Position numbers and translations under genes: made by a program
Part shown: piece after piece, positions 1 through 7,380 of the stretch
Position numbering within the stretch: position 1 is the first letter of the stretch
Layout of the letters: the number at the start of each line of letters is the position of its first letter
The notes under the pieces: model-generated
Databases searched by the model: none
The model's input: only the letters and a program-made list of their open reading frames with translations
Told to the model about the DNA's origin: nothing
Source of the DNA: Smithella sp.
GTDB lineage: Bacteria; Desulfobacterota; Syntrophia; Syntrophales; Smithellaceae
Direction of reading: 5' to 3'
Assembly (NCBI GenBank): GCA_012797505.1
Contig: JAAZOZ010000142.1
Span: forward strand, 1 to 16,640
Length of the DNA: 16,640 bases

Positions 1-213
1 CAGCACTATCTTGGTTTTCGAAAGAAAATCCGGAAGAATCATCATATCAATATCGAGCGTTGCCCTTGGCTTTGCATAAATGGCAATGGCCAATCCGCCG
101 CACAAGGCGTAATCAATGCCCGCTTGGTCCAATTTCAGAGATATTTTTTTAAGCTCGTTTAAGAGGTCCATGTTTATCCGGGTTGCGCCGAAGCTGAAAA
201 AGTCTTTTGTCAT
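1..213 (-). CDS. Nucleotidyltransferase-like protein, N-terminal part only
   Basis: Seen: an open minus-strand frame of 71 codons runs off the left edge. It begins ATG at 213, directly after an in-frame TAG. A second in-frame ATG at 171 is an equally possible start, since neither has a clear ribosome binding site. The protein has a GG-[LA]-A stretch (CGGLAIAIY, about residues 38-46 from the first Met) followed by KPRATLDIDMMI. A Gly-Gly pair followed by R-x-T-x-D-I-D is the fingerprint of minimal nucleotidyltransferases of the MNT/AbiEii/DUF6036 kind, where the D-x-D pair binds metal. Context: it follows livF on the same strand after 58 nt and could be the last cistron of that transcript. The function is unknown. 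It could be half of a toxin-antitoxin pair or a stand-alone enzyme, and the missing C-terminus prevents a choice. Confidence 0.6.
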   Translation of the reverse strand, partial: MTKDFFSFGATRINMDLLNELKKISLKLDQAGIDYALCGGLAIAIYAKPRATLDIDMMILPDFLSKTKIVL

Positions 214-231
214 CTACCGTAATTGACGAGG

Positions 232-247
232 ATAATCAAACGATTAT
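232..247. repeat. Small inverted repeat downstream of livF
   Basis: Perfect 6-bp arms (ATAATC / GATTAT) with a 4-nt loop lie between the livF stop and the next start. There is no T-tract on either strand, so it is not a convincing terminator. It could be a weak mRNA hairpin. Confidence 0.25.
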
Positions 248-271
248 TGCGGCAACAGCAGGCACAGCGGG

Positions 272-1072
272 TTACAGCCAGCGTTTACGGCGGCGGTAGG
301 ATTTGACGTCCTTGTAGGATTTGGCGATGCCCGACGCGGCCATCCCCAGGTAAAATTCCTTGACATCCGGATTGTCGGACAATTCCTGAGCCGTGCCCTC
401 CATGACGATTTTGCCGTTTTCCATGACATAACCGTAATGGGCGACCTGCAGCGCCATATTGGCGTTCTGCTCGACCAGCACAATCGTCGTGGCGTGTTCT
501 TCATTGATCTTCTTGATGATGCGGAAGATCTCCTGAACCACCAGCGGCGCAAGCCCCAGCGAAGGCTCGTCCAGCATCAGCAATTGGGGATGGGCCATCA
601 GCGCCCGGCCGATGACCAGCATTTGCAGTTCGCCGCCGCTGCAGTATCCGGCCAGCGCTTTCTTTCTTTTTACCAGCGCGGGGAAGTAATGATAGACCAT
701 TTCCAGGTCTTCTTTGTAGGGTTTTCCCGGCCGGGTAGCTGTTCCGACGCGCAAATTTTCTTCGATGGTCAGGTATTTGAAAGGCTGGCGGCCTTCCAGC
801 ACCTGAATGATGCCCTGGCGCGTGATGAATTCAGGCGCCTGATTCTGAATGTTCACGCCGTTGAAGATGATGTCGCCGTCGGTGACTTCCCCGTTTTCCG
901 GCTTCAAAAGGCCCGATATCGCCTTGAGGGTCGTGGTCTTTCCCGCGCCGTTGCTGCCGAGAAGCGACACGATATGCCCGCGCGCAACCGAAAGCGACAC
1001 GCCTTTGAGCACCTGAATGACGTTGGAATAAACGACGGAAATATTATTCAACTGCAAAAGAATCTCGCCCAT
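272..1072 (-). CDS. livF: HAAT-family ABC transporter ATPase, LivF type
   Basis: One of the two cytoplasmic ATPases that drive HAAT-family (branched-chain amino acid type) import. The protein is 266 aa. Seen: Walker A GSNGAGKT (39-46), signature CSGGE (144-148, normally LSGGE), Walker B LLMLDE (164-169) and EQN (201-203) where most ABC ATPases have the switch His. That EQN is usual for LivF and separates it from LivG. Start: the frame stays open upstream to 1258, but those 62 residues lie in the intercistronic hairpins and inside livM. ATG 1072 has an AGGA 7 nt upstream and matches the family N-terminus. Neighbours: it is the last transporter cistron, 76 nt after livM, with two hairpins in the gap. 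No strong terminator follows. The substrate cannot be read from the ATPase. Confidence 0.93.
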   Translation of the reverse strand: MGEILLQLNNISVVYSNVIQVLKGVSLSVARGHIVSLLGSNGAGKTTTLKAISGLLKPENGEVTDGDIIFNGVNIQNQAPEFITRQGIIQVLEGRQPFKYLTIEENLRVGTATRPGKPYKEDLEMVYHYFPALVKRKKALAGYCSGGELQMLVIGRALMAHPQLLMLDEPSLGLAPLVVQEIFRIIKKINEEHATTIVLVEQNANMALQVAHYGYVMENGKIVMEGTAQELSDNPDVKEFYLGMAASGIAKSYKDVKSYRRRKRWL

Positions 1073-1085
1073 AAAATATCCTAAC

Positions 1086-1098
1086 CCCGCTCTGCGGG
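1086..1098. repeat. Short GC hairpin in the livM-livF gap
   Basis: CCCGC and GCGGG arms around a 3-nt loop, lying 14 nt upstream of the livF start. It is next to a larger AT-rich hairpin and could influence livF translation. The role is inferred only from its position. Confidence 0.35.
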
Positions 1099-1114
1099 CT
1101 ACGTGCGTTAACGA

Positions 1115-1147
1115 AAGTATTTTCTGTAGAGAACACAGAAAATACTT
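1115..1147. repeat. Perfect 13-bp inverted repeat between livM and livF
   Basis: Arms 1115-1127 and 1135-1147 are exactly complementary, with a 7-nt loop. The hairpin begins one base after the livM stop codon in the mRNA. No U-tract follows, so it is not a standard terminator. Possible roles are stabilising the livM 3' end, an RNase III processing site, or a small dispersed element. Confidence 0.7.
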
Positions 1148-1148
1148 G

Positions 1149-2219
1149 CTAATAGGAAAACGGCCAGAGCCGGAAACTGGAGCGCACAATGCGCCAAAGC
1201 TCCGCCAGCCCTTTCGGTTCCAGTAAAATGAACAGCACAATCGCCAGTCCGAAAACAAATTCGCGAAGCGGCGCCATGTTCAGGCCCAGGCCCGCAATCC
1301 AGCCGACGTTCATCAGAGCGCCCGTCGCGAAGCGCAGCACTTCATTGAGCACCGTGATGAAGGTTGCGCCGAAAATCGCGCCGGGCATGCTGCCCATGCC
1401 GCCGATGATGACCATGGCGATGAATTCCACGGAAAGCGCAAGATTGAAGGGCTCCGTCGTGATGCTGACCATGTAGTAGGCCCAGAGGGCGCCTGCGAAA
1501 CCCGCGTAAAACGAGCTGATCGCAAACGACAGGAGCTTGTACCGGAAGATCGGAATGCCCATGCCTTCCGCCGCGCGGTCGTTGTCCCGGATGGCGACAA
1601 ACGCGCGGCCGAATTTGCTGCGCATGATGTTGACGGCGAACCAGGTCATGGCCACCAGGCAGGCGAAAATCAAAAAGAAAAAGGCCTTGTCCCCGGCGAT
1701 ATTGACGCCCAGGATGTTTGGCTCAGGCAGTGTGATGCCCATCGTTCCCTTGGTCAGGCTTTCCCACTGGATCAGGACATACTCGATGATGAACTGACCG
1801 GCCAGCGTGGCGATCGTCAGGTATAGCCCCTTGAGGCGGCCGGAGGGAATGCCGAAAATCATGCCGACCATGGCGGTGATCAGTCCCGCGGCGGGGATGC
1901 AGACGAAGAACGGCAGGTTCAGGCGCGTGGCCAGAATCGCTCCCGCATAGGCTCCCACGCCGAAAAACGCGCCGTGCCCCAAAGAGATCTGCCCGGTGTA
2001 GCCGATAAGAATGTTGAGGCCGATCGCGGCAATCGCCATGATTCCGATGTTGTTCAAAATATACAGCAGGTAGCGGTCCAGGATGAAAGGCGCCAGGCCG
2101 AACAGTAAAATCAGGAAAACGAGCAGGCTGACCCGGCCGAACCAGGTGTCAAAAACGGCCAGCTCCTCCGCATAGCTTTCGCGGAAATTGCCGCAGGGAT
2201 GAAAGGACGGTTTTTTCAT
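1149..2219 (-). CDS. livM: HAAT-family ABC transporter permease, LivM type
   Basis: Inner-membrane permease that partners LivH to form the translocation channel. The protein is 356 aa and mostly hydrophobic, with many predicted membrane spans after a hydrophilic N-terminus of about 30 residues. Seen: the LivM hallmark TGQISLGHGAFFGVGAY (75-91) and the ATPase-coupling (EAA-like) loop GRAFVAIRDNDRAAEGMG (204-221). Start: ATG 2219 begins one base after the livH stop and has AAAGAG about 6 nt upstream. An in-frame TTG at 2234 would overlap livH and add five residues, and is less likely. Neighbours: livH lies immediately upstream, consistent with translational coupling, and a hairpin sits directly after its TAG stop. 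Assignment to the family is firm. The substrate is not determined by the sequence. Confidence 0.94.
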   Translation of the reverse strand: MKKPSFHPCGNFRESYAEELAVFDTWFGRVSLLVFLILLFGLAPFILDRYLLYILNNIGIMAIAAIGLNILIGYTGQISLGHGAFFGVGAYAGAILATRLNLPFFVCIPAAGLITAMVGMIFGIPSGRLKGLYLTIATLAGQFIIEYVLIQWESLTKGTMGITLPEPNILGVNIAGDKAFFFLIFACLVAMTWFAVNIMRSKFGRAFVAIRDNDRAAEGMGIPIFRYKLLSFAISSFYAGFAGALWAYYMVSITTEPFNLALSVEFIAMVIIGGMGSMPGAIFGATFITVLNEVLRFATGALMNVGWIAGLGLNMAPLREFVFGLAIVLFILLEPKGLAELWRIVRSSFRLWPFSY

Positions 2220-2220
2220 T

Positions 2221-3099
2221 TTACACTCTTTCAATCTCGACCAGACCGAACAGGCCGTAGGGCTTCACCATCAGGATAAAAACCAGCGCGATGTAGGGAA
2301 CCACGTCTCTCAGCGACGGAGACAGATAGCCGCCGGTGAAGGTTTCCAGAAGACCGATGATGATTCCGCCGATGATCGCCCCGCCGATGCTGTCCAGGCC
2401 GCCCAGGATGACGACGGGAAACACTTTCATGCCGATGGCGGACAGGTCATGGACGTTCACGCCGTTGATGATGCCCAGAACGATGCCGCTCATGCAGGCC
2501 ACCATCGCGGCAATCGCCCAGGACAGCGCGAAGACGCGGCGAACATGGACCCCCAGCGACAGGGCCGCTTTCTGATTGTCCGCCACCGAACGCATGAAGA
2601 TGCCCTGAGACGACTTTTTGAAAAACAGGCCGAAGAGAACCAGAAACGCCACGCTGATCACCAGCGTGGCGGAATACACGGGCACAATGGTGATCGACCC
2701 CAGATGCAACTCCAGCGAGGCGGGCAGAAACTCCGGATAGGTGTGCAGATTGCCGCCCCAGACGAGCAGAATCAAGCCTTTGAACATGGCGGCAAGCCCC
2801 ACCGTCAGCATGATGACAAAGATCAGCTTCTCGCCGATGAGCGGCCGTAAGAAAAACTTTTCAATCAGAAAACCCAGCAGAAAGCATCCGGCCAGCGTCA
2901 GCACAAAGGCGGCCGCAACGGGAATTTTCCCCCAGGTGGCGAGCGACAGAAAAAAGAAGGCCCCCATCGCCAGCAGTTCGCCGTGCGCAAAGTTGAGCAC
3001 GCTGGATGCCTTGAAAATCATCACGAAGCCCATGGCGGAAATGCCGTACAGCAGTCCGACACAGACGCCGTTGACCAGCAATTGCAGAAAAAAATCCAT
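2221..3099 (-). CDS. livH: HAAT-family ABC transporter permease, LivH type
   Basis: Inner-membrane permease and partner of LivM. The protein is 292 aa and almost entirely hydrophobic, the usual size for LivH. Seen: the LivH signature LNFAHGELLAMGAF (35-48), a coupling loop around GIFMRSVADNQKAALSLGV (166-184), and the conserved C-terminal VFPVVILGGLDSIGGAIIGG (226-245). Start: ATG 3099 is preceded by GAGGGA at a 7-nt spacing. A TTG 15 nt further upstream would overlap the ligase stop and has no comparable ribosome binding site. Neighbours: the CoA-ligase gene ends 11 nt upstream and livM starts one base after this stop, so these are co-transcribed cistrons. Confidence 0.94.
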   Translation of the reverse strand: MDFFLQLLVNGVCVGLLYGISAMGFVMIFKASSVLNFAHGELLAMGAFFFLSLATWGKIPVAAAFVLTLAGCFLLGFLIEKFFLRPLIGEKLIFVIMLTVGLAAMFKGLILLVWGGNLHTYPEFLPASLELHLGSITIVPVYSATLVISVAFLVLFGLFFKKSSQGIFMRSVADNQKAALSLGVHVRRVFALSWAIAAMVACMSGIVLGIINGVNVHDLSAIGMKVFPVVILGGLDSIGGAIIGGIIIGLLETFTGGYLSPSLRDVVPYIALVFILMVKPYGLFGLVEIERV

Positions 3100-3110
3100 A
3101 AACCGATCCC

Positions 3111-5039
3111 TCAATCCAAGTCGATAATATTAATGGTGGTTTCGATCTCGCCGATTCTTCCGTCCCGGTAGCGGATTTTCCCGGTCACCGGCACGCTTTT
3201 CAGTCCGCCGTACATTGCTTCAATGATTTTGATGTACAGGCCGTAAACGAAGCGCCGGCGCACTTTGCCGGTGCGTGTCAGTTCGTCGTCGTCCGCGTCC
3301 AGCAGCTTGTAGAGCAGAACGAACTTTTTGATCTTCATTACGTCGGGAAGCTGCCGGTTCACCTCCTGAACTTCCTTCAAAATCAGCTCTTCCACGGCCT
3401 TCTGCTGGGACAGATCCATGTAAGTCGTATAGGGAATCATCCGCTCTTCCGCCCAGTTGCCGACGTTGCCCAGATCGATGTTGATCATGGCGGTGATGTA
3501 GGGACGCGCTTCGCCGAAGGTAACCGCCTCCTTGATGTAGGGGCTGAACTTGAGCCGGGTCTCGATGAAGTCGGGCGAGAAGGCGTTGCCGCTCTTGTTG
3601 CGGATAATGTCTTCCTTGCGGCCGATAATCAGCAGGTGGCCGTCGTCGTCGATGTAGCCCGCGTCGCCGGTCTTCAGCCAGCCGTTTTCAAAGGCCGCCT
3701 CCGTGGACTGGTAGTCGTTGTAGTATCCGGAAAAATTGGCCTCCGACCGGACCAGCACTTCCTGATCCTCGGCCAGTTTGACGCTTGTGCGCGGCAGCGG
3801 CCTGCCGACCGTTTCCAGCTTGACTTCATCGTCCGGCTGAATCTGAAAAATCCCGCAGGATTCCGTGAGTCCGTAGCACTGCTTCAGATTCAGACCGATC
3901 GCCCGGAAGAATCCGATGACGTCGGGGCTGATCGGGTGACCGCCGGTAAAGGCGCTGTGAAAACGGGAGCAGCCCAGGCGGTCCAAGAGCGGGTTGTAAA
4001 CAGCCAGTTTCAGGAAACCATACAACACATGGACGGGCCAGGAGATGCGCTCTTTGCGCAATTTTTTTTCGACAACCGTTCGGCCCACTCTCTCTGCCAG
4101 GTAAAAAAGCTTCCTTTTGAGCCAGCCCGCATCGGATATTTTCACGCGAATGCGGGACGCCATGTCCTCCCAGAAACGCGAGGCCGTGATGAGCATGGAA
4201 GGGCCGATATCCCGAAAATCTTCCAGGACCGTCTCCGGCGTTTCCGGAAAATTCATCGTCATCGCGCCGGCGAGCGCCACGCCCATGCCCCACATCTGAT
4301 CGACGATCCAGGCGGTCGGCGACATGGAAATCCAGTTTTCTTCCGGCTGAATGTCCGCGGCTTCAATCCACTGAAATGCCATGGCGGCCAGATTGCGATG
4401 GGACAGCATGGCGATTTTCGGCACACCGGTGGTGCCGGAGGTTTGAATCATGACGGCAATGTCCTGCGGCCTTCCCTTGTCGATTTCCTCCTCTACAACC
4501 CCCGGATGATCGGCCAGGTATTTTTCACCCCGCTCCAGGAGCGTTGCGTAGCTGATCAGCCAGGGATCATTTTCATAAGACGTCATGCCGGTGGGATCGA
4601 CATACACGACGTTTTGAACATGCGGCAGCTTGTCTTTGACTTCCAGAAGCTTGTCCGCCTGCTCCTGATCCTGCACGACGACCAGAGGGGAGCGGATGCG
4701 TCCGATGGAGAAAGCGAGTTCCTCGGCGACGGAGGAAGTAAAGAGATTCAGCGATGTCGCGCCCAGCGCGTGCGCGCCCAGCTCGGAAAAAAGCCATTCG
4801 GGGGAATTGTTCACGACCATGCACAGATTGTCTCCCCGCGTCATGTTCAGGGAGGCAAAGCCCGCCGCTGTTTTCCTGACATAATGGAAATAGTCGTTCC
4901 AGGTGTATTTCTGCCAGATGCCGAAGGCTTTTTCACGGATGGCCGTCTTCGCGTCGCCGTATTTTTCGGCGTTGGAAGCCAAAAGCCTTGGCAGCGTGAC
5001 CCGGTTTTGTTTTGTTGAATGTGCGGTTGACTTGTCCAA
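3111..5039 (-). CDS. AMP-forming acyl-CoA synthetase (long-chain FadD15/FAA1-like)
   Basis: Adenylate-forming ligase that activates a carboxylic acid with ATP and joins it to CoA. The protein is 642 aa, in the range of long-chain acyl-CoA synthetases. Seen: P-loop TSGTTGVPK (200-208), YGLTESCG (389-396), LKTGDAG (455-461) and the hinge GRKEDIIRNKSG (473-484). No signal peptide or membrane span is visible, so it is probably cytoplasmic or peripheral at the membrane. Start: TTG 5039, with GAGGG 9 nt upstream. Neighbours: it sits inside the transporter operon between livG (15-nt gap) and livH, so expression is tied to import. The natural inference is that the imported compound or a product of it is a carboxylic acid that is thioesterified. 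Whether it prefers fatty, branched or aromatic acids cannot be told from these motifs. Confidence 0.9.
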   Translation of the reverse strand: MDKSTAHSTKQNRVTLPRLLASNAEKYGDAKTAIREKAFGIWQKYTWNDYFHYVRKTAAGFASLNMTRGDNLCMVVNNSPEWLFSELGAHALGATSLNLFTSSVAEELAFSIGRIRSPLVVVQDQEQADKLLEVKDKLPHVQNVVYVDPTGMTSYENDPWLISYATLLERGEKYLADHPGVVEEEIDKGRPQDIAVMIQTSGTTGVPKIAMLSHRNLAAMAFQWIEAADIQPEENWISMSPTAWIVDQMWGMGVALAGAMTMNFPETPETVLEDFRDIGPSMLITASRFWEDMASRIRVKISDAGWLKRKLFYLAERVGRTVVEKKLRKERISWPVHVLYGFLKLAVYNPLLDRLGCSRFHSAFTGGHPISPDVIGFFRAIGLNLKQCYGLTESCGIFQIQPDDEVKLETVGRPLPRTSVKLAEDQEVLVRSEANFSGYYNDYQSTEAAFENGWLKTGDAGYIDDDGHLLIIGRKEDIIRNKSGNAFSPDFIETRLKFSPYIKEAVTFGEARPYITAMINIDLGNVGNWAEERMIPYTTYMDLSQQKAVEELILKEVQEVNRQLPDVMKIKKFVLLYKLLDADDDELTRTGKVRRRFVYGLYIKIIEAMYGGLKSVPVTGKIRYRDGRIGEIETTINIIDLD

Positions 5040-5054
5040 AGCGTTTCGCCCTCT

Positions 5055-5885
5055 TTATTCCAGCGACTGCGCGTCGCCGAGATACGCTTTAATCACCTCG
5101 GGATTGGCGCTGATTTCCCCGGGGCTGCCCTCCCCCAGTTTCTCGCCGAAGTTCAGCACCATAACGCGCCGGGAGATGCTCATGACGATGGACATGTCAT
5201 GCTCCACCAGCACCATCGTCAGGCCCCAGCGGCCGTTCAGTTCCAGAAGAAAGCGCACCATATCCTCTTTTTCTTCCAGATTCATCCCCGCGAACGGTTC
5301 ATCCAGAATCAGGAGCCGCGGCTCCAGCGCCAGCGCCCGCCCCAGTTCCACGCGCTTCATCATTCCGTACGGCAGAGAGCCGACGGTTTGCTTGCGGATG
5401 GACTGCATCTCCAGAAAGTCGATGATTTCCTCGAGAATCCGGCGATGACGGATTTCTTCTTCGCGGACGGACGGTGTAAAGAGGCAGGAATGCAAAAAGC
5501 TGTAGCCGCAGTGAATATGGCGCGCCAGCGTCATGTTGGCCAGCACCGTCATGCCGGGAAACAGTTCGATGTTTTGAAACGTTCGGCCGATGCCGATGCC
5601 GACGAGCTGGTGCGTGTGCAGACGCGTAATATCCCGCCCGTTGAAAAGGATCTGCCCCTGCTGGGGGCGATAGAAGCCGGTGATGCAGTTGAGCAGGCTG
5701 GTTTTGCCGGCGCCGTTGGGGCCGATCACCGCCATCAGTTCGCCGGTGTGGACGGTCATGTCCACGTCTTGGACCGCCACGACGCCGCCGAAGCTCAACC
5801 GCAGATTGCGGATTTCCAGTTCGGCTTTCTTATCCTCCTGGGGCCGGTTGATCATTATCGAAGGCCGGCTGCGGAATGCTTTCAT
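5055..5885 (-). CDS. livG: HAAT-family ABC transporter ATPase, LivG type
   Basis: Second ATPase of the importer. The protein is 276 aa from the chosen start. Seen: Walker A GPNGAGKT (55-62), Q-loop RTFQN (Gln104), the LivG-type signature LPYGMMKR (171-178), Walker B LLILDE (191-196) and the switch His in VEHD (229). Start: the frame is open to 5942, but that start lies in the loop of a perfect 20-bp hairpin. ATG 5885 has GAGG 5 nt upstream, and ATG 5855 has no ribosome binding site. I therefore prefer 5885. Neighbours: it follows livK after 79 nt, most of it hairpin, and precedes the CoA ligase by 15 nt. The first 20 or so residues are poorly conserved in the family, so the start is less sure than the function. 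Confidence 0.92.
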   Translation of the reverse strand: MKAFRSRPSIMINRPQEDKKAELEIRNLRLSFGGVVAVQDVDMTVHTGELMAVIGPNGAGKTSLLNCITGFYRPQQGQILFNGRDITRLHTHQLVGIGIGRTFQNIELFPGMTVLANMTLARHIHCGYSFLHSCLFTPSVREEEIRHRRILEEIIDFLEMQSIRKQTVGSLPYGMMKRVELGRALALEPRLLILDEPFAGMNLEEKEDMVRFLLELNGRWGLTMVLVEHDMSIVMSISRRVMVLNFGEKLGEGSPGEISANPEVIKAYLGDAQSLE

Positions 5886-5916
5886 GAACACCTCGACGCG
5901 GGTGTTGACGCCGCGT

Positions 5917-5961
5917 TTTCGGCGCGGGAAGACCGGATCCACCGGTCTTCCCGCGCCGAAA
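5917..5961. repeat. Perfect 20-bp inverted repeat between livK and livG
   Basis: Arms 5917-5936 and 5942-5961 are exactly complementary around a 5-nt loop (ATCCA on the plus strand). The repeat starts 3 nt after the livK stop in the mRNA. No U-tract follows on the minus strand, so full termination is not expected. A strong stem behind a binding-protein cistron is a known way to stabilise the upstream message, so that the binding protein outnumbers the membrane subunits, as with the malE-malF intergenic hairpin in enteric bacteria. Confidence 0.8.
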
Positions 5962-5964
5962 GCC

Positions 5965-7173
5965 TTATTTCTTCAGAACTTTGATTTTGTCTTTTCCCGG
6001 AACGTAGAAATTTGTCAAGGGAATATACGTCCCGTTTTCCATCACCTTGACCATGCGCGCGGTGAAGGATCCCTCATGGTTGTCTTTCGAGAAGCTTACC
6101 GCCGGAACCAGTCCGCCGAAATCTTCATTTTTCATGGATTCCAGCGCGGCGTTGATGGTCCCGGGATTGATCGCCTTCGATTTTTCGTAGGCCCGCAGAA
6201 ACGCCCTTTCCATGATCATGCCGACCACGACGCCCTCCCAGTAGGACGCATCAAAACTCCTGACCGTTTTGTAGCGCTTCCACAATTCCTTCATCACGTC
6301 CATGCCTTTGGATTTATCCGAGGGCAGACCTCCGGGGAACTGCATGACCAGGCGGTCGCGAATCAACCCCTTGCCCATCTTGAAGAAGTCCGGATCGGTG
6401 GAGGTCCAGGTTCCCAGAAACAGCGGATTGTATTTAATGCGATCCGCGCTTTTGAAGGCGGTGATGATGGTTGACGGCAGCATCTGAATGAAAATGTACC
6501 GGGCGCCTTTTTTCTGCAGGCGGAGCAGCTCCGTGTTGAGATCCACGGTTCTGGGCGGAAATTCCTCGATGGCCACCAGGTCAACGCCCAGCTGTGCCGC
6601 GTATTCCCTGCTGGGCGCATGAATCGATCGTCCGTAGGCGTTGTTGTAGGTCAACAGGCCGACTTTCGGCGCTTCCTTGCCCGTGTGGATGGTTTTGATA
6701 TATTCGAGGACCGCCCGGCAATCCATTTTATAACTGCCGAACGGCAGGTACATGTAGTCGATGGGTTTTTCCAGAATTTCCCAGCTGGTGGAATAGTTGA
6801 TCGTCGGCACCTTGTATTTCTGAACAATGGGCTTCGCGGCCAGGCCTTCGCCCGCCCCCCACGTGGCGATCATATCCACTTTGTCCTGCAGTACGAATTT
6901 TTGAACGGCGGCCTGCGCCTCGGGCACCTTGTAGGCGGTGTCCACGGTAATCATGTCAATTTTATGACCGGCCACGCCGCCCTTCACCTCGTTAACGTAG
7001 CGGAAATAATCCCGCTGCCCTTTTTCATGAAACTGTCCCCAACTGGACGCCGGCCCCGTCAGGTTGATGGCCGCCCCGACCTTGATGGTTTTTGTCTGGG
7101 CGACGGCCTGCCCCGCCGTGGTCGCGAGCGCTAAAATGCAAAGCGCGAGTAAAATCCTGCCGCATGTTTTCAT
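5965..7173 (-). CDS. livK: HAAT-family periplasmic substrate-binding protein, LivK type
   Basis: Extracytoplasmic receptor that delivers ligand to LivHM. The protein is 402 aa. Seen: a signal peptide with basic start MKTCGR, a hydrophobic core (7-20) and a probable signal-peptidase I site AVA|Q after residue 25. There is no lipobox. The mature part opens with IKVGAAINLTGPASSWG, the usual type I periplasmic-binding-protein start, followed by YVNEVKGGVAGHKIDMI. Start: ATG 7173 has a purine-rich GGAAGGGA just upstream. Neighbours: it is the first structural gene of the operon. Its own leader carries a Phe-rich leader peptide and an attenuator-like terminator 40 nt upstream. The ligand is unknown. 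The leader argues for phenylalanine or an aromatic relative, while family membership alone allows branched-chain amino acids, amides, urea or aromatic acids. Confidence 0.92.
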   Translation of the reverse strand: MKTCGRILLALCILALATTAGQAVAQTKTIKVGAAINLTGPASSWGQFHEKGQRDYFRYVNEVKGGVAGHKIDMITVDTAYKVPEAQAAVQKFVLQDKVDMIATWGAGEGLAAKPIVQKYKVPTINYSTSWEILEKPIDYMYLPFGSYKMDCRAVLEYIKTIHTGKEAPKVGLLTYNNAYGRSIHAPSREYAAQLGVDLVAIEEFPPRTVDLNTELLRLQKKGARYIFIQMLPSTIITAFKSADRIKYNPLFLGTWTSTDPDFFKMGKGLIRDRLVMQFPGGLPSDKSKGMDVMKELWKRYKTVRSFDASYWEGVVVGMIMERAFLRAYEKSKAINPGTINAALESMKNEDFGGLVPAVSFSKDNHEGSFTARMVKVMENGTYIPLTNFYVPGKDKIKVLKK

Positions 7174-7212
7174 GATCCCTTCCCCCTGTGTTTGATTTTA
7201 CGATGTTCAAGT

Positions 7213-7251
7213 AAAAAAAAACCGTGGGCAAATTTTCATCCGCCCACGGTT
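7213..7251 (-). terminator. Rho-independent terminator of the livK leader (attenuator 3:4 hairpin)
   Basis: On the minus strand, 10-bp perfect arms (7251-7242 and 7229-7220) with a 12-nt loop are followed by an uninterrupted run of T to 7213 (9 T counting two in the stem). It lies 20 nt after the leader-peptide stop and 40 nt before the livK start. It would also stop read-through from citrate synthase, 197 nt upstream. Confidence 0.9.
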
Positions 7252-7338
7252 CATTCCTCTTCATGCGAGGTCATGATACGTCCAGGCAGATCCTGTCGCC
7301 GATAAAGCTAAAAAAGAAAAAACCGACTGTCTGAACGT
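7238..7338 (-). promoter_or_regulatory. Alternative RNA pairings of a transcription attenuator
   Basis: Seen by hand pairing of the minus-strand RNA. Segment 1 (7327-7338, just before the Phe codons) pairs with segment 2 (7278-7289) at 11 of 12 positions, including one G-U, and the Phe run forms the loop between them. Segment 2 (7283-7291) can instead pair with segment 3 (7238-7246) over 9 contiguous positions, six Watson-Crick and three G-U. Segment 3 is also the 5' arm of the terminator. A ribosome stalled on Phe codons would cover segment 1, free segment 2 to hold segment 3 and so allow read-through. A ribosome reaching the stop codon would cover segment 2 and let the terminator form. This is the trp/phe-type logic. 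The pairings were found by eye and not by energy calculation. Confidence 0.75.
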
Positions 7339-7357
7339 TGAACCGCGTTTTCATCAT
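7271..7357 (-). CDS. Phe-rich leader peptide of the liv operon (28 aa)
   Basis: A 28-codon ORF, ATG 7357 to TGA 7271, whose translation is regulatory. The peptide begins MMKTRFNVQTVG and continues with FFFFSF at residues 13-18, so six of 28 residues are Phe and four are consecutive. Known Phe leader peptides (pheL of pheA, pheM of pheST in enterics) have the same concentration of Phe. AAAGGGG (7374-7368) lies 10 nt upstream of the ATG, and an in-frame ATG at 7366 is too close to it. The Phe codons are mostly TTT with one TTC. The ORF lies between a good promoter and a U-tract terminator, and its stop codon is placed so that a terminating ribosome would cover the antiterminator segment. Chance is possible for a short ORF, but position, content and RNA pairings agree. 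Confidence 0.82.
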   Translation of the reverse strand: MMKTRFNVQTVGFFFFSFIGDRICLDVS

Positions 7358-7380
7358 TGGTATCATTCCCCTTTGCGCCG

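Noticed and set aside
1073..1258. N-terminal extension of livF to 1258
   Set aside because: The added 62 residues are encoded by the intercistronic hairpins and the 3' end of livM.
3636..5018. A 460-codon plus-strand frame opposite the acyl-CoA ligase
   Set aside because: It is antisense to a gene with complete motifs, has His/Arg/Gln-rich composition and no recognisable domain. It is a shadow of GC-rich codon bias.
5886..5942. N-terminal extension of livG to 5942
   Set aside because: The start would be in the loop of the 20-bp hairpin and lacks a ribosome binding site.
7213..7366. Riboswitch or T-box in the livK leader
   Set aside because: There is no T-box sequence or recognisable aptamer. 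A translated Phe-rich ORF with alternative pairings explains the leader better.
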